10,430 bases of DNA, from NCBI GenBank assembly GCA_041594355.1, contig JBFHMM010000141.1:1-10430 (forward strand), given 5' to 3'. Of the stretch, positions 1 to 6,613 are shown piece after piece. The stretch comes from JAIUZI01 sp041594355. Its GTDB lineage: Bacteria > Pseudomonadota > Alphaproteobacteria > Rhodobacterales > Rhodobacteraceae. The translations under genes were made by a program, and so were the position numbers. Numbering within the stretch: the stretch's first letter is position 1; each line of letters begins with the position of its first letter. The notes under the pieces are model-generated. The model did not search any database. It worked only from the letters and a program-made list of their open reading frames with translations, and was not told the origin of the DNA.

Positions 1-203
1 AGGCCAAGCCCCTGGCGGGTGCCCGATGGATCGGCCCAATGGGTGTTGTCTATGACCGGCACGCCGCAGACCTGTGTACACAGGCAGGTGCCCGCGAGCA
101 CCGGAGGCCCGGCTCCCGGCGCCTTGTCCACCATCCATTCGCGGCAGCCCGCGAACACGAGCAGCGCGGCGAACAGACCGATTTTTGCCAGAACCCCCGA
201 CAT
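1..203 (-). CDS. Small putative lipoprotein, 5' part only (C-terminus outside window)
   Basis: Reading leftwards from an ATG at 203, the frame stays open to the window edge for 67 codons. The protein starts with a short basic n-region (one Lys at 7) and a hydrophobic stretch (residues 8-18) ending in FAGC, with the Cys at residue 20. This resembles a lipobox, although Phe at -3 is less usual than Leu or Val. The mature part has a cysteine cluster (Cys40, Cys42, Cys46) that could bind metal or form disulfides in the periplasm. No strong Shine-Dalgarno is visible; an ATG seven bases upstream (210) is out of frame. It is divergent from the cyclase gene across 176 bp. I do not recognise the family, and the function is unknown. 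A plain secreted protein is the alternative. Confidence 0.6.
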   Translation of the reverse strand, partial: MSGVLAKIGLFAALLVFAGCREWMVDKAPGAGPPVLAGTCLCTQVCGVPVIDNTHWADPSGTRQGLG

Positions 204-264
204 GTGCCATTCTTGCCCAAGACGAGGGGTGGAGACCAGCCGCTGATCCGAAGCGCTTGGGCGC

Positions 265-292
265 TGCGCCCGTTGCGCCCGTTCACTGCGCC
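265..292. repeat. Short tandem direct repeat in the divergent intergenic region
   Basis: TGCGCCCGT occurs twice head to tail (265-273 and 274-282), followed by a partial third copy TGCGCC (287-292). Just upstream are the perfect palindrome AAGCGCTT (251-258) and the small hairpin GGGCG-CTG-CGCCC (259-271), which overlaps the first repeat. The cluster lies between the divergent lipoprotein and cyclase genes, where promoters and regulator sites are expected. No -35/-10 pair stands out. Binding-site function is only a guess. Confidence 0.35.
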
Positions 293-379
293 TTCATGTT
301 CAGGTACCTGTGCGCTTCTGCAGTGCAGCACATCCTTGGAAAGACATGGCGCAGCGCCCATCTAGGCAAGGATCGACCG

Positions 380-2026
380 ATGGCGATTTCGACGCCCCCC
401 AACAAGACAGGCCGCTCTGCGATGACCGTTCACGTTCCCACCCCTCGTGCCGCCGGCTATGGCATCATCATTCAACCGCTGGCAGGGCGCGTCACGCTGC
501 GACGTGACGGTCAGGTTCTCGCCAGCAGCACGCGGGCCAAGGTGATGTACGAAACCCGGTTGCCCCCCACCGTCTATTTCCCGCGCGAGGACGTGGTGGC
601 GCCGCTGAGCGAACCGACCGACCTGCAGACTTTCTGCCCGTTCAAGGGCACCGCCAGTTACCGCGACCTCATGCTGGCGGATGGCACCGTTGGCAACGCG
701 GTCTGGAGTTACGACAGGGCGCTGCCGGAAAGCCGGGGCGTGCAGGGACATGTCGGTTTCATGCCCGACACCTATACCGATCTGGATCTGGGCGAGAACC
801 GGCTGGAGCCGCCGTCCAGCAGCAATATCTCGGGGCCGCTGATCGACTGGCTGTTCCGAGATGCCGCGCAGATCGAGACCCCCGAGGAGCTGACACGGGC
901 GCTGGCGGAAAAGCTGCTGGAACATGGCGTGGCGCTATCCCGGATGAGCGTGATGATCTGGTCGCTGCATCCGATGATCGTGGGCAAGAACATAATCTGG
1001 AAACGCGGCGAAAAGGAGCTGACCACCTTTGCGCCCTCCTACGAGTTGCACGATCACCCGTCTTATGTGAACAGCCCGCTCAGGCATGTATCGAACGGGC
1101 TGGGCGGGGTGCGTCAACGGCTGAATACCGCTGAGTTCGACGCCAGTTTCCCGATCATTCAGGATCTGCGCGATCAGGGCGCGACCGACTATGTGGCGAT
1201 GCCGCTGCCGTTCTCGAACGGGCGCATCAACGTGCTGACCCTGACCAGCGACCACCCCCGCGGGTTCACCACGGCCAACCTTGGGCTGGTGTTTGAATGC
1301 GTGGCCGTGATCAGCCGGTTCTACGAGGTTTTCACCCAGCGGCAGAATGCGCAGTCTCTGCTGGAGACCTATGTCGGCAAACGCACCGGCGCCCGCGTTC
1401 TGGGCGGCGAAATCCGGCGCGGCGAAGGCGACGATATCGACGCGGCGATCATGTTCTGCGATCTGCGCGGGTCAACGCTGCTGGAAGAACGGCTGGGGCG
1501 GCGGGCATATATCACGCTGTTGAACCAGTTCTTCGACATGGTTTCGACCATCGTGCATGCAAACGGCGGCGAGGTGCTGAAGTTCATCGGCGACGCTGTG
1601 CTGGCGGTATTTCCCGCCGGGACGGATGCCGCCGGGGCGCGGACCCAGGCGGTGCAGTCGGCGCTGGAGATCGTGGCAAAGCTGGAAGAGATCCGCAGCG
1701 AGGAAGACCCGGACGCGCAGTGCGACGCGGCCATCGGGCTGTCTTATGGCCGGGTGATCTATGGCAACGTCGGGTCGCGGGAACGGCTGGATTTCACTGT
1801 CATCGGCCAGGCCGCCAACATTGCCGCGCGGCTGGGCGACTACGGCAAGGCCAGCGGGCACCGCATCGTGGTGAGCGAGGACATCATGCCCTGCTGCACC
1901 AGTTGGACCGATCTGGGCGATGTAAAGCTGCACAACGTGTCGCGCCCGGTGCGCTGTTTTGGCGTGGCCGCAGCCCCGGTGAAGGAGCGGTTCGACCTGC
2001 CGGCGTCGGATCCGGTGGCGGGCTAA
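380..2026 (+). CDS. Class III adenylate/guanylate cyclase with N-terminal DUF427 domain
   Basis: A 548-residue protein predicted to make cyclic AMP (or another cyclic nucleotide) from NTP. The start at ATG 380 is chosen because AAGGA lies 7 bp upstream (368-372). The frame stays open back to 74 without another good site, and ATG 422 lacks an RBS. Residues about 28-128 match DUF427 (PF04248): TVYFPREDV (64-72), CPFKGTASY (86-94), NAVWSY (106-111) and GHVGF (123-127). Residues about 150-320 form a middle region resembling the sensor part of other alphaproteobacterial cyclases. Residues about 350-530 are the catalytic domain: metal-binding Asp361 (FCDLRGST) and Asp405 (FIGDAV), base-contacting Lys401, Thr473 (DFTVIG), and Asn480/Arg484 (NIAARL). 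The Lys/Thr pair points to ATP rather than GTP. No signal peptide or membrane helix is seen, so it is probably cytosolic. The fusion may let DUF427 sense a ligand; that is inference. Confidence 0.9.
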   Translation: MAISTPPNKTGRSAMTVHVPTPRAAGYGIIIQPLAGRVTLRRDGQVLASSTRAKVMYETRLPPTVYFPREDVVAPLSEPTDLQTFCPFKGTASYRDLMLADGTVGNAVWSYDRALPESRGVQGHVGFMPDTYTDLDLGENRLEPPSSSNISGPLIDWLFRDAAQIETPEELTRALAEKLLEHGVALSRMSVMIWSLHPMIVGKNIIWKRGEKELTTFAPSYELHDHPSYVNSPLRHVSNGLGGVRQRLNTAEFDASFPIIQDLRDQGATDYVAMPLPFSNGRINVLTLTSDHPRGFTTANLGLVFECVAVISRFYEVFTQRQNAQSLLETYVGKRTGARVLGGEIRRGEGDDIDAAIMFCDLRGSTLLEERLGRRAYITLLNQFFDMVSTIVHANGGEVLKFIGDAVLAVFPAGTDAAGARTQAVQSALEIVAKLEEIRSEEDPDAQCDAAIGLSYGRVIYGNVGSRERLDFTVIGQAANIAARLGDYGKASGHRIVVSEDIMPCCTSWTDLGDVKLHNVSRPVRCFGVAAAPVKERFDLPASDPVAG

Positions 2027-2052
2027 AGCGCCCGGCCTTAAACTTCAGACAC

Positions 2053-2079
2053 GAACACCCGGCCACGCCTTCGGTGTTC
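2053..2079. terminator. Possible bidirectional hairpin between convergent genes
   Basis: GAACACC (2053-2059) and GGTGTTC (2073-2079) form a perfect 7-bp inverted repeat with a 13-base loop, 26 bp after the cyclase stop and downstream of the convergent DUF2794 gene. A second, wider inverted repeat, CCGGCCTT (2032-2039) with AAGGCCGG (2114-2121), brackets it. Neither is followed by a T-run, so intrinsic termination is uncertain. Confidence 0.35.
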
Positions 2080-2143
2080 TCGGGATATGCGTGTCACGAT
2101 ATGAGTCAGGTAAAAGGCCGGACGCTGAAGATCCCCTCCCCGA

Positions 2144-2491
2144 TCACTCCACCGCGCGAATCAGCTTGCGTTCCAAAACCCGCAGCACGGTCTTCAGGTC
2201 GTGGCCGCGTTTCAGGATCTGGCCGTCCATGCCGACAACCGCGTATTGTCCCTGCCTGTTGCGCAGGCGCGGGCGTTTCTCGATCCGGTAGAGCGGGTGT
2301 TCGGCGGTGCGCCGGAACACCGAGAAAACGGCGACGTCGCGCAGGCTCGAGATGCCGTAATCCCGCCATTCGCCGGCCGCCACCATGCGCCCGTAGACGG
2401 AGAGGATGACGGACAGTTCGGTACGGTGAAAGGCAACCTGAACCGGCGCGGCCGGTCGTTTGGGAAACGGGCTGGGCGTTTCGACATTCAT
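2144..2491 (-). CDS. DUF2794 domain-containing protein
   Basis: A 115-residue protein beginning MNVETPSPFP. After a Pro-rich start, residues about 20-110 match the DUF2794 family, which to my knowledge is confined to Alphaproteobacteria. The recognisable blocks are VILSVYGRMVAAGEWRDYGI (28-47), AVFSVFRR (54-61), PLYRIEK (65-71), and ILKRGHDLKTVLRVLE near the C-terminus. The function is unknown. There is no signal peptide or membrane segment, so it is probably a small cytosolic protein. The length is normal for the family. No clear Shine-Dalgarno precedes ATG 2491. An out-of-frame ATG at 2487 opens a competing 91-codon frame without family similarity. The gene is divergent from the GntP permease (172 bp between starts) and converges on the cyclase. 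Confidence 0.88.
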   Translation of the reverse strand: MNVETPSPFPKRPAAPVQVAFHRTELSVILSVYGRMVAAGEWRDYGISSLRDVAVFSVFRRTAEHPLYRIEKRPRLRNRQGQYAVVGMDGQILKRGHDLKTVLRVLERKLIRAVE

Positions 2492-2600
2492 GGCACCAGA
2501 GTTGCTTCATTTGGCGGGCAAATCAATCGTTCTGCCGCGTCACGCCGGCAAATCATGCTCGACTGTGTCGGTTTGGTGAACTCCTGACCGGTTCAGCAAG

Positions 2601-2623
2601 GATTACGCTGCAACGCAGCAATC
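2601..2623. promoter_or_regulatory. Small dyad in the DUF2794/permease divergent region
   Basis: GCTGC-AAC-GCAGC (2607-2619) is a perfect 5-bp inverted repeat flanked by GATT (2601-2604) and AATC (2620-2623), giving an outer 4-bp match. It lies 41 bp before the permease start and could be an operator for a sugar-acid regulator. No regulator gene is adjacent, and short dyads are common in GC-rich DNA. Confidence 0.25.
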
Positions 2624-2663
2624 TTCCCTTTTGTACCACTCCGGCCTGACCTAAACCTCGGTT

Positions 2664-4031
2664 ATGTACACCGCGATTGTCCTGATTCTGCCGCTTGCCC
2701 TGCTGATCCTGGCCGCTTTTCGCGGCTGGTCGGTTCTGGTCGCCGCGCCGGTGATGGCGCTGGTCGGTGCGGCGCTGTCGTCGGAACCGCCGATGGCGAC
2801 TTTGACCGAACGCTACATGCCGGCCCTGGGCGGGTTCGTCGTGTCCTACCTGCCGCTGTTCCTGCTCGGTGCCGTTTTCGGGCGGCTGATGGAAGTCTCT
2901 GGCGCGGCGTTGTCGATTGCGCGGGCGATCGTCGGCCGGCTGGGTCCGGCGCAGGCGATTCCGGCGGTGGTGCTGGCCTGCGCCGTGCTGACCTACGGCG
3001 GCGTTTCGTTGTTCGTCGTAGCCTTTGCGGTCTACCCGCTGGCACTGGCGCTGTTCCGGACGGCGGGCGTGTCCGAGCGGTTGATACCGGGGGCCATCGC
3101 GTTGGGCGCGTTCACCTTTACCATGTCGGCGTTGCCGGGAACGCCTGCGATCCAGAACGCGATCCCGATGCCCTATTTCGGCACCAATGCCTTTGCCGCG
3201 CCGGGGTTGGGGATCATCGCGGCGGCCATCATGGCGCTGGGCGGGCTGGCCTATCTGCATCTGGCCAGCCGACGGCCCGCGTTTCAGGCCGCAGCGCAGG
3301 CGGATGCGTTTTCGATGCAGGGTACAGAGGGGCCGCCCGTAGCGCTGGCCGCGCTGCCGGTGGCTCTGGTGATCGTGCTGAATTACATGCTGTCGAAACT
3401 GGTGTTCCCGGCGCTGGACCTGTCCTATCTGGCCAGCCCGGACTGGGGTGGGCTGACCCCCGCCGCGGTGGTCGGGGTCTGGTCTCTGATCGCGAGCCTG
3501 AGCCTGTCGATCCTGGTGCTGATCGGGGTGATGTGGCCGCGTCTGGCGACCCCGGTCGCCAGCATCGGCGAAGGGGCCGAGGCCGCGTTGCTGCCGCTGT
3601 TCAACACCGCCAGCCTGGTCGGCTTTGGCGCCGTGGTGGCCGGGTTGCCCCCCTTTGCCGCGGTGGTGGCGCTGATCGACGATCTGCCCGGCGGGCCGGT
3701 GCTAGGGCTGGCGGTCTCGACCAGTCTTCTGGCGGGGTTCACCGGGTCGGCCTCGGGCGGGATGTCGATCGCGCTTGAAGCTCTGGGCGCGCAATACCTG
3801 CAGCAGGCGCAGGCGCTGGGGATCTCGCCCGAGCTGCTGCACCGGATCACGGCGCTGGCCACCGGCGGTCTGGACGCGCTGCCGCACAACGGTGCCGTCA
3901 TCACCCTGTTGGGGATCGGCGGGTTGACGCATAAACAGGCCTATGGACCCGTATTCGTGGTGGCCGTGATGATACCGGTCGCGGCGCTGGCGGTAGTTCT
4001 GGTACTGTCGTCGCTGTTTGGCAGTTTCTGA
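2664..4031 (+). CDS. GntP-family permease (gluconate/hydroxy-acid:H+ symporter type)
   Basis: A 455-residue, strongly hydrophobic inner-membrane protein with about 12 predicted helices, of usual length for the GntP family. Family members import gluconate and related hydroxy acids with protons; some relatives carry 3-hydroxybutyrate. The substrate here cannot be fixed from sequence. Diagnostic blocks are the first helix (IVLILPLALLILAAF), LGAVFGRLMEVSGAA, LTYGGVSLFVVAFAVYPLAL, and GTPAIQNAIPMPYFGT in the first half. Further on come GFTGSASGGMSIALEALG and LPHNGAVITLLGI near the C-terminus. An in-frame stop lies at 2652-2654 and no other start codon intervenes, so ATG 2664 is the start, but no Shine-Dalgarno is visible. 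The gene appears monocistronic, with no catabolic enzyme beside it. It ends 6 bp from the stop of convergent imuB. Confidence 0.9.
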   Translation: MYTAIVLILPLALLILAAFRGWSVLVAAPVMALVGAALSSEPPMATLTERYMPALGGFVVSYLPLFLLGAVFGRLMEVSGAALSIARAIVGRLGPAQAIPAVVLACAVLTYGGVSLFVVAFAVYPLALALFRTAGVSERLIPGAIALGAFTFTMSALPGTPAIQNAIPMPYFGTNAFAAPGLGIIAAAIMALGGLAYLHLASRRPAFQAAAQADAFSMQGTEGPPVALAALPVALVIVLNYMLSKLVFPALDLSYLASPDWGGLTPAAVVGVWSLIASLSLSILVLIGVMWPRLATPVASIGEGAEAALLPLFNTASLVGFGAVVAGLPPFAAVVALIDDLPGGPVLGLAVSTSLLAGFTGSASGGMSIALEALGAQYLQQAQALGISPELLHRITALATGGLDALPHNGAVITLLGIGGLTHKQAYGPVFVVAVMIPVAALAVVLVLSSLFGSF

Positions 4032-4037
4032 CCCGGC

Positions 4038-5693
4038 TCAGGCAAAGCTGCCCTGGCAGAACCAGCCCGACGACATCGCGCCGCCGTGTCCGTAGAACAG
4101 CCACAGCCGGTCGCCCTGTTCGGTCACCACGGTCCAGTAATCGCGCACGCCGCTGCGCCAGTCCGGATCGTCCAGCCACCATTCCGGCGCGATCCGTTCC
4201 GGCCCCGTGCCCTGCGCCAGCGTCCAGTCACGCCCGCGCCAGCGGAACCGCGCCGGCAGGGCGGGCACATCGGGGGCCTGCACCGGTTCGGGGCGCCACA
4301 TCAGCAAGGGACGCGGATTGGGCGGGGCGGGCCAGTCGCGGGCCGGGTCGGACCATGCCGCGGCCAGCACCTGCGCGGTTTTCTCGGGGATATGGCTGGA
4401 GACCGGGTGACGGCGGGTGATCGCCTCCATCCCGACCCGCGCGCCGAGACGTCCGATCAGGTCGTCCACCGCCGTGTTGCCCGCCAGCCGCTGCTGCACC
4501 GCCGCGCCCGCCTGCAGGTGCCCGACGGCGGTGCGGGCGTGCACCGGTTCACTTTGCAGCGCCTCCAGCCGCAGCATGTCGATGCCGAACCCGGCGTCGA
4601 TCTGGTCCAGCTTCATTTCCAGCAGCGGGCGGATGCGGTGGACATCGAAACTGGGCCGGGCCAGCCCGACATCGACGACCTCTGCCACCTGGTCGGTGCG
4701 GTGCGCCTCAAGCCGCAGGGTCCGCGCGCCACGACCCTTGTCCTCGAGCATCCGGCACAGGCGCGGCAGCATCCGGTCGATGCCCGCCAGCAGGTCCTCC
4801 TTGAGCCCGATAGGATCCGGCAGGGTCAGGCGCACCGCATAGCGGTGCGGCGGGCGGGCCGGCGACACCGGTTCCGGCGCGCTGCCCATCGCCTGATCCA
4901 GCCGCATCACCAGCCCGCGCCCAAAGCGCCGCGCCAGCCCGGCGCGCGGCTGGCCCAGCAGGTCGCCGATCCGGCGCAGCCCCAGCCGCGACAGCTGCGC
5001 GGCAGTCGTCCCGTCCAGCCGCAACGCCGCAATCGGTAGGTCGCTGAGCGCGCCATAGGTCTGCCCGGTTTCGGCGATCCGGCCCACGGTGTCAGAGACC
5101 GGGAGAATCTGCGGAGCTGCCCCGCCGCGCGTCCAGTGCCGCCGCTTGACCGCCCGCGACCGGGTGGCGCGCGCCTCCTGGTCGATCGCATCGCCGGACC
5201 GGTCCGACTGCGCCGCCTGCCCGGTGTAACGCGCCAAAGCCCAGGCGGCGCCCAGCGTATCGGCGATGCCCAGCCGCACCGACAGCCCCATGTCGGCGCA
5301 GTCGGTTTCGATCACCGAGAGCAGTGCCGCCTCACCGCCGAACAGATGCGCACAGCCGGTCAGGTCGATTACCAGCCCGTCGGGCGGTTCCTCGGCAACC
5401 CAGGGGCTGAACTTGCCCGCCCAGCGCCTGAGCGCGGTCAGGAACGCGGTCTCTGCCGCGGGGCTGCGGGTCCGCGTGACCAGCCCGGCGCACATCGCAT
5501 GGGCATCGCGCACCGGCTGGCCCACCCGCAGCCCCGCCATTTCGGCCTGTGCGTTTAACGCGGTGATAACCTGCATGTTGGACTGTTCCGCCACCACGGC
5601 CAGCGGCCCGTCGACCAGCCCGCGCGCCGCGCGCATCACCCGCTCGGCACCAAGGCGGGGAAACCAGATCGACAGGATACGGCGGTTCGACAT
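4038..5693 (-). CDS. imuB: ImuB, catalytically inactive Y-family polymerase of the SOS mutasome
   Basis: A 551-residue protein of the ImuB family. ImuB carries no polymerase activity; it bridges the beta clamp, ImuA and the error-prone polymerase DnaE2 in damage-induced mutagenesis. The N-terminus reads ILSIWFPRLGAERV (6-19), where active Y-family enzymes have an Asp-x-Asp; both acids are absent. The SIDE-type motif is PPDGLVIDLTG (103-113), with Gly in place of the catalytic Glu. GCAHLFGGE (113-121) and the C-terminal blocks PERIAPEWW, VRDYWTVV and LWLFYGHG are typical ImuB. Residues about 158-190 are a polar linker. The start at ATG 5693 follows family alignment; upstream in-frame codons run through the LexA operator and the divergent gene. 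No imuA lies upstream and no dnaE2 downstream, which is unusual. Regulation by LexA is strongly indicated by the perfect box 20 bp upstream. Confidence 0.93.
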   Translation of the reverse strand: MSNRRILSIWFPRLGAERVMRAARGLVDGPLAVVAEQSNMQVITALNAQAEMAGLRVGQPVRDAHAMCAGLVTRTRSPAAETAFLTALRRWAGKFSPWVAEEPPDGLVIDLTGCAHLFGGEAALLSVIETDCADMGLSVRLGIADTLGAAWALARYTGQAAQSDRSGDAIDQEARATRSRAVKRRHWTRGGAAPQILPVSDTVGRIAETGQTYGALSDLPIAALRLDGTTAAQLSRLGLRRIGDLLGQPRAGLARRFGRGLVMRLDQAMGSAPEPVSPARPPHRYAVRLTLPDPIGLKEDLLAGIDRMLPRLCRMLEDKGRGARTLRLEAHRTDQVAEVVDVGLARPSFDVHRIRPLLEMKLDQIDAGFGIDMLRLEALQSEPVHARTAVGHLQAGAAVQQRLAGNTAVDDLIGRLGARVGMEAITRRHPVSSHIPEKTAQVLAAAWSDPARDWPAPPNPRPLLMWRPEPVQAPDVPALPARFRWRGRDWTLAQGTGPERIAPEWWLDDPDWRSGVRDYWTVVTEQGDRLWLFYGHGGAMSSGWFCQGSFA

Positions 5694-5711
5694 GATACGG
5701 CAGGCAACGCT

Positions 5712-6197
5712 ATGTTCTCTTTTTGTTCTATACAGGTAAATCGCTTGCGGAGTCGAGTCGCGCAGCCGCTGGTCGTGGCCCTGACCGTGCTGCTGGCGCT
5801 GACCGCCAGCGCCCAGCAGACGGAGCGGGTCGAGAACCCCGGCGTGCAGCGCCGCATGGACACGATGAACGCCGCCAAGGCCGCGCTGGTGCCGCTGGCG
5901 CAGATGATGGCGGGCCGCATCCGGTTTGACCGCAATATCGCCGCCGGAGCCCGCAAGCGGCTGATCAGCGCCACCCGGTCGATCCCCGGCCGCTTCCACC
6001 GCCCGCACCGCGACCCGCAGTCCCGCGCCAGCCCGCGGATCTGGACCGAATGGGACAGTTTCAAGGCCCGCGCCAGCACCGCCCGCCGCGCCGCGCAGGG
6101 GTTGAACGCCCATACGCTGAACGGGCTGCGGCGGACGCTTCCACAGCTGATGCAAAGCTGTCTGGGCTGCCACCAGGGCTATCGCCTGCCGCCCTAG
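5712..6197 (+). CDS. Class II c-type cytochrome (cytochrome c'/c-556 type), periplasmic
   Basis: A 161-residue protein (from ATG 5712) with an N-terminal signal sequence and one heme site at the extreme C-terminus, CLGCH (150-154), followed by QGYRLP. This is the hallmark of class II cytochromes (PF01322): a four-helix bundle carrying electrons, or binding gas ligands, in the periplasm. Helix A contains RRMDTMNAAKAAL (47-59); a Met there is the second heme ligand in c-556 types. MMAGRIRFD (65-73) and SRASPRIW (104-111) also fit. The start is uncertain. ATG 5712 has AGG at 5702-5704. TTG 5745 has AGGT at 5734-5737 and gives a more compact signal peptide with cleavage at ASA/QQ. The TTG start removes the awkward overlap with the LexA box. 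The gene stops 7 bp from the convergent I78 inhibitor. No redox partner is adjacent. Confidence 0.85.
   Translation: MFSFCSIQVNRLRSRVAQPLVVALTVLLALTASAQQTERVENPGVQRRMDTMNAAKAALVPLAQMMAGRIRFDRNIAAGARKRLISATRSIPGRFHRPHRDPQSRASPRIWTEWDSFKARASTARRAAQGLNAHTLNGLRRTLPQLMQSCLGCHQGYRLPP
5714..5728. promoter_or_regulatory. LexA operator (SOS box), GTTC-N7-GTTC
   Basis: GTTCTCTTTTTGTTC is a perfect match to the alphaproteobacterial LexA direct repeat GTTC-N7-GTTC; read toward imuB it is GAAC-N7-GAAC. It sits 20 bp upstream of the imuB start, the right place for SOS repression. It also overlaps the last base of the ATG at 5712 of the divergent cytochrome gene, or lies 16 bp before that gene's alternative TTG start (5745). 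LexA may therefore affect both genes. Confidence 0.9.
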
Positions 6198-6204
6198 CGG
6201 GCGA

Positions 6205-6465
6205 TCAGCCGCACCAGACGCGCAGGATCACGATCTTGTCGTCCAGACCCACGTGCACCCGGTCGGGTCGGTGATCCTGTGTCATCACGCTGGTCGGCGG
6301 CAGGATGCGCGCGTCTTCGGGCAGGACTTCCGAGGCCGCCTCCCGCCGCTGCCCGACAGAGGCTTCCAGCGCCGGTGCGCCGCAGGTCTCGTTCGCGGCC
6401 CGAACCCCGGTTGCTGCCCCGGTTGACGTCACCACGATCAACGCTGCCAAACTCGCGGCTTTCAT
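6205..6465 (-). CDS. I78-family peptidase inhibitor, secreted small protein
   Basis: An 86-residue protein. ATG 6465 is chosen because GGGAGG stands 7 bp upstream; the frame is open further to 6531, but only this start gives a sensible signal peptide. Residues 1-23 are a signal sequence ending VRA/AN. The mature part of about 63 residues matches the I78 family (potato-inhibitor-I-like fold, inhibiting serine proteases). It has Cys28 (ETCGA), VGQ (37-39), DARILPP (51-57), DHRPDRVHVGLD (64-75) and a final WCG with Cys85, probably paired with Cys28. In the usual family pattern a PG-x-x-x-T-x-D-Y-R-x-D-R block occurs; here it reads PPTSVMTQDHRPDR, so the Gly and Tyr are changed. It probably guards the periplasm or cell surface against proteases. 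The natural target is unknown. Confidence 0.85.
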   Translation of the reverse strand: MKAASLAALIVVTSTGAATGVRAANETCGAPALEASVGQRREAASEVLPEDARILPPTSVMTQDHRPDRVHVGLDDKIVILRVWCG

Positions 6466-6546
6466 CAAACTGCCTCCCGTTCGGATCACACCCGATATAG
6501 GGAGCGAATTCACGGGTTCGATAGCCGCCATTCACAACCCCCCGGA

Positions 6547-6574
6547 CAAGCCGGTTGAAAACCCACCCGGTTTG
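6547..6574. promoter_or_regulatory. Imperfect dyad upstream of formaldehyde dehydrogenase
   Basis: CAAGCCGG (6547-6554) and CCGGTTTG (6567-6574) pair at 7 of 8 positions around a 12-base spacer. The dyad ends 39 bp before the frmA start, in the 148-bp region shared with the divergent I78 gene. It could be an operator or a leader hairpin. No standard promoter stands out near it. Confidence 0.25.
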
Positions 6575-6613
6575 CCGCAGGGTCGCAGCGATATTTGGAG
6601 GGAGACATAAACC

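Noticed and set aside
74..379. Upstream in-frame extension of the cyclase from 74
   Set aside because: It would overlap the divergent lipoprotein start, has no family similarity and no RBS; ATG 380 has AAGGA at ideal spacing and precedes DUF427 directly.
1297..2409. Plus-strand open frame of 370 codons overlapping the cyclase
   Set aside because: It is an Arg-rich out-of-frame shadow that crosses the cyclase stop and the DUF2794 gene, with no recognisable domain.
2106..2510. Alternative minus-strand frame of 134 codons over the DUF2794 gene
   Set aside because: It is Arg-rich without similarity, whereas the 115-residue frame matches DUF2794 along its length.
2553..3260. Minus-strand open frame opposite the permease
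   Set aside because: It is Arg/Gln-rich shadow sequence; the opposite strand encodes an intact GntP permease.
4086..5039. Long plus-strand open frame opposite imuB (317 codons)
   Set aside because: It is rich in Arg, Pro and Gln and lacks motifs. It is a GC-bias shadow of imuB, which has clear family matches and a LexA box.
5694..6173. In-frame extension of imuB upstream of 5693
   Set aside because: It runs antisense through the LexA operator and the cytochrome gene; the family N-terminus begins at MSNRRILSIWFPR.
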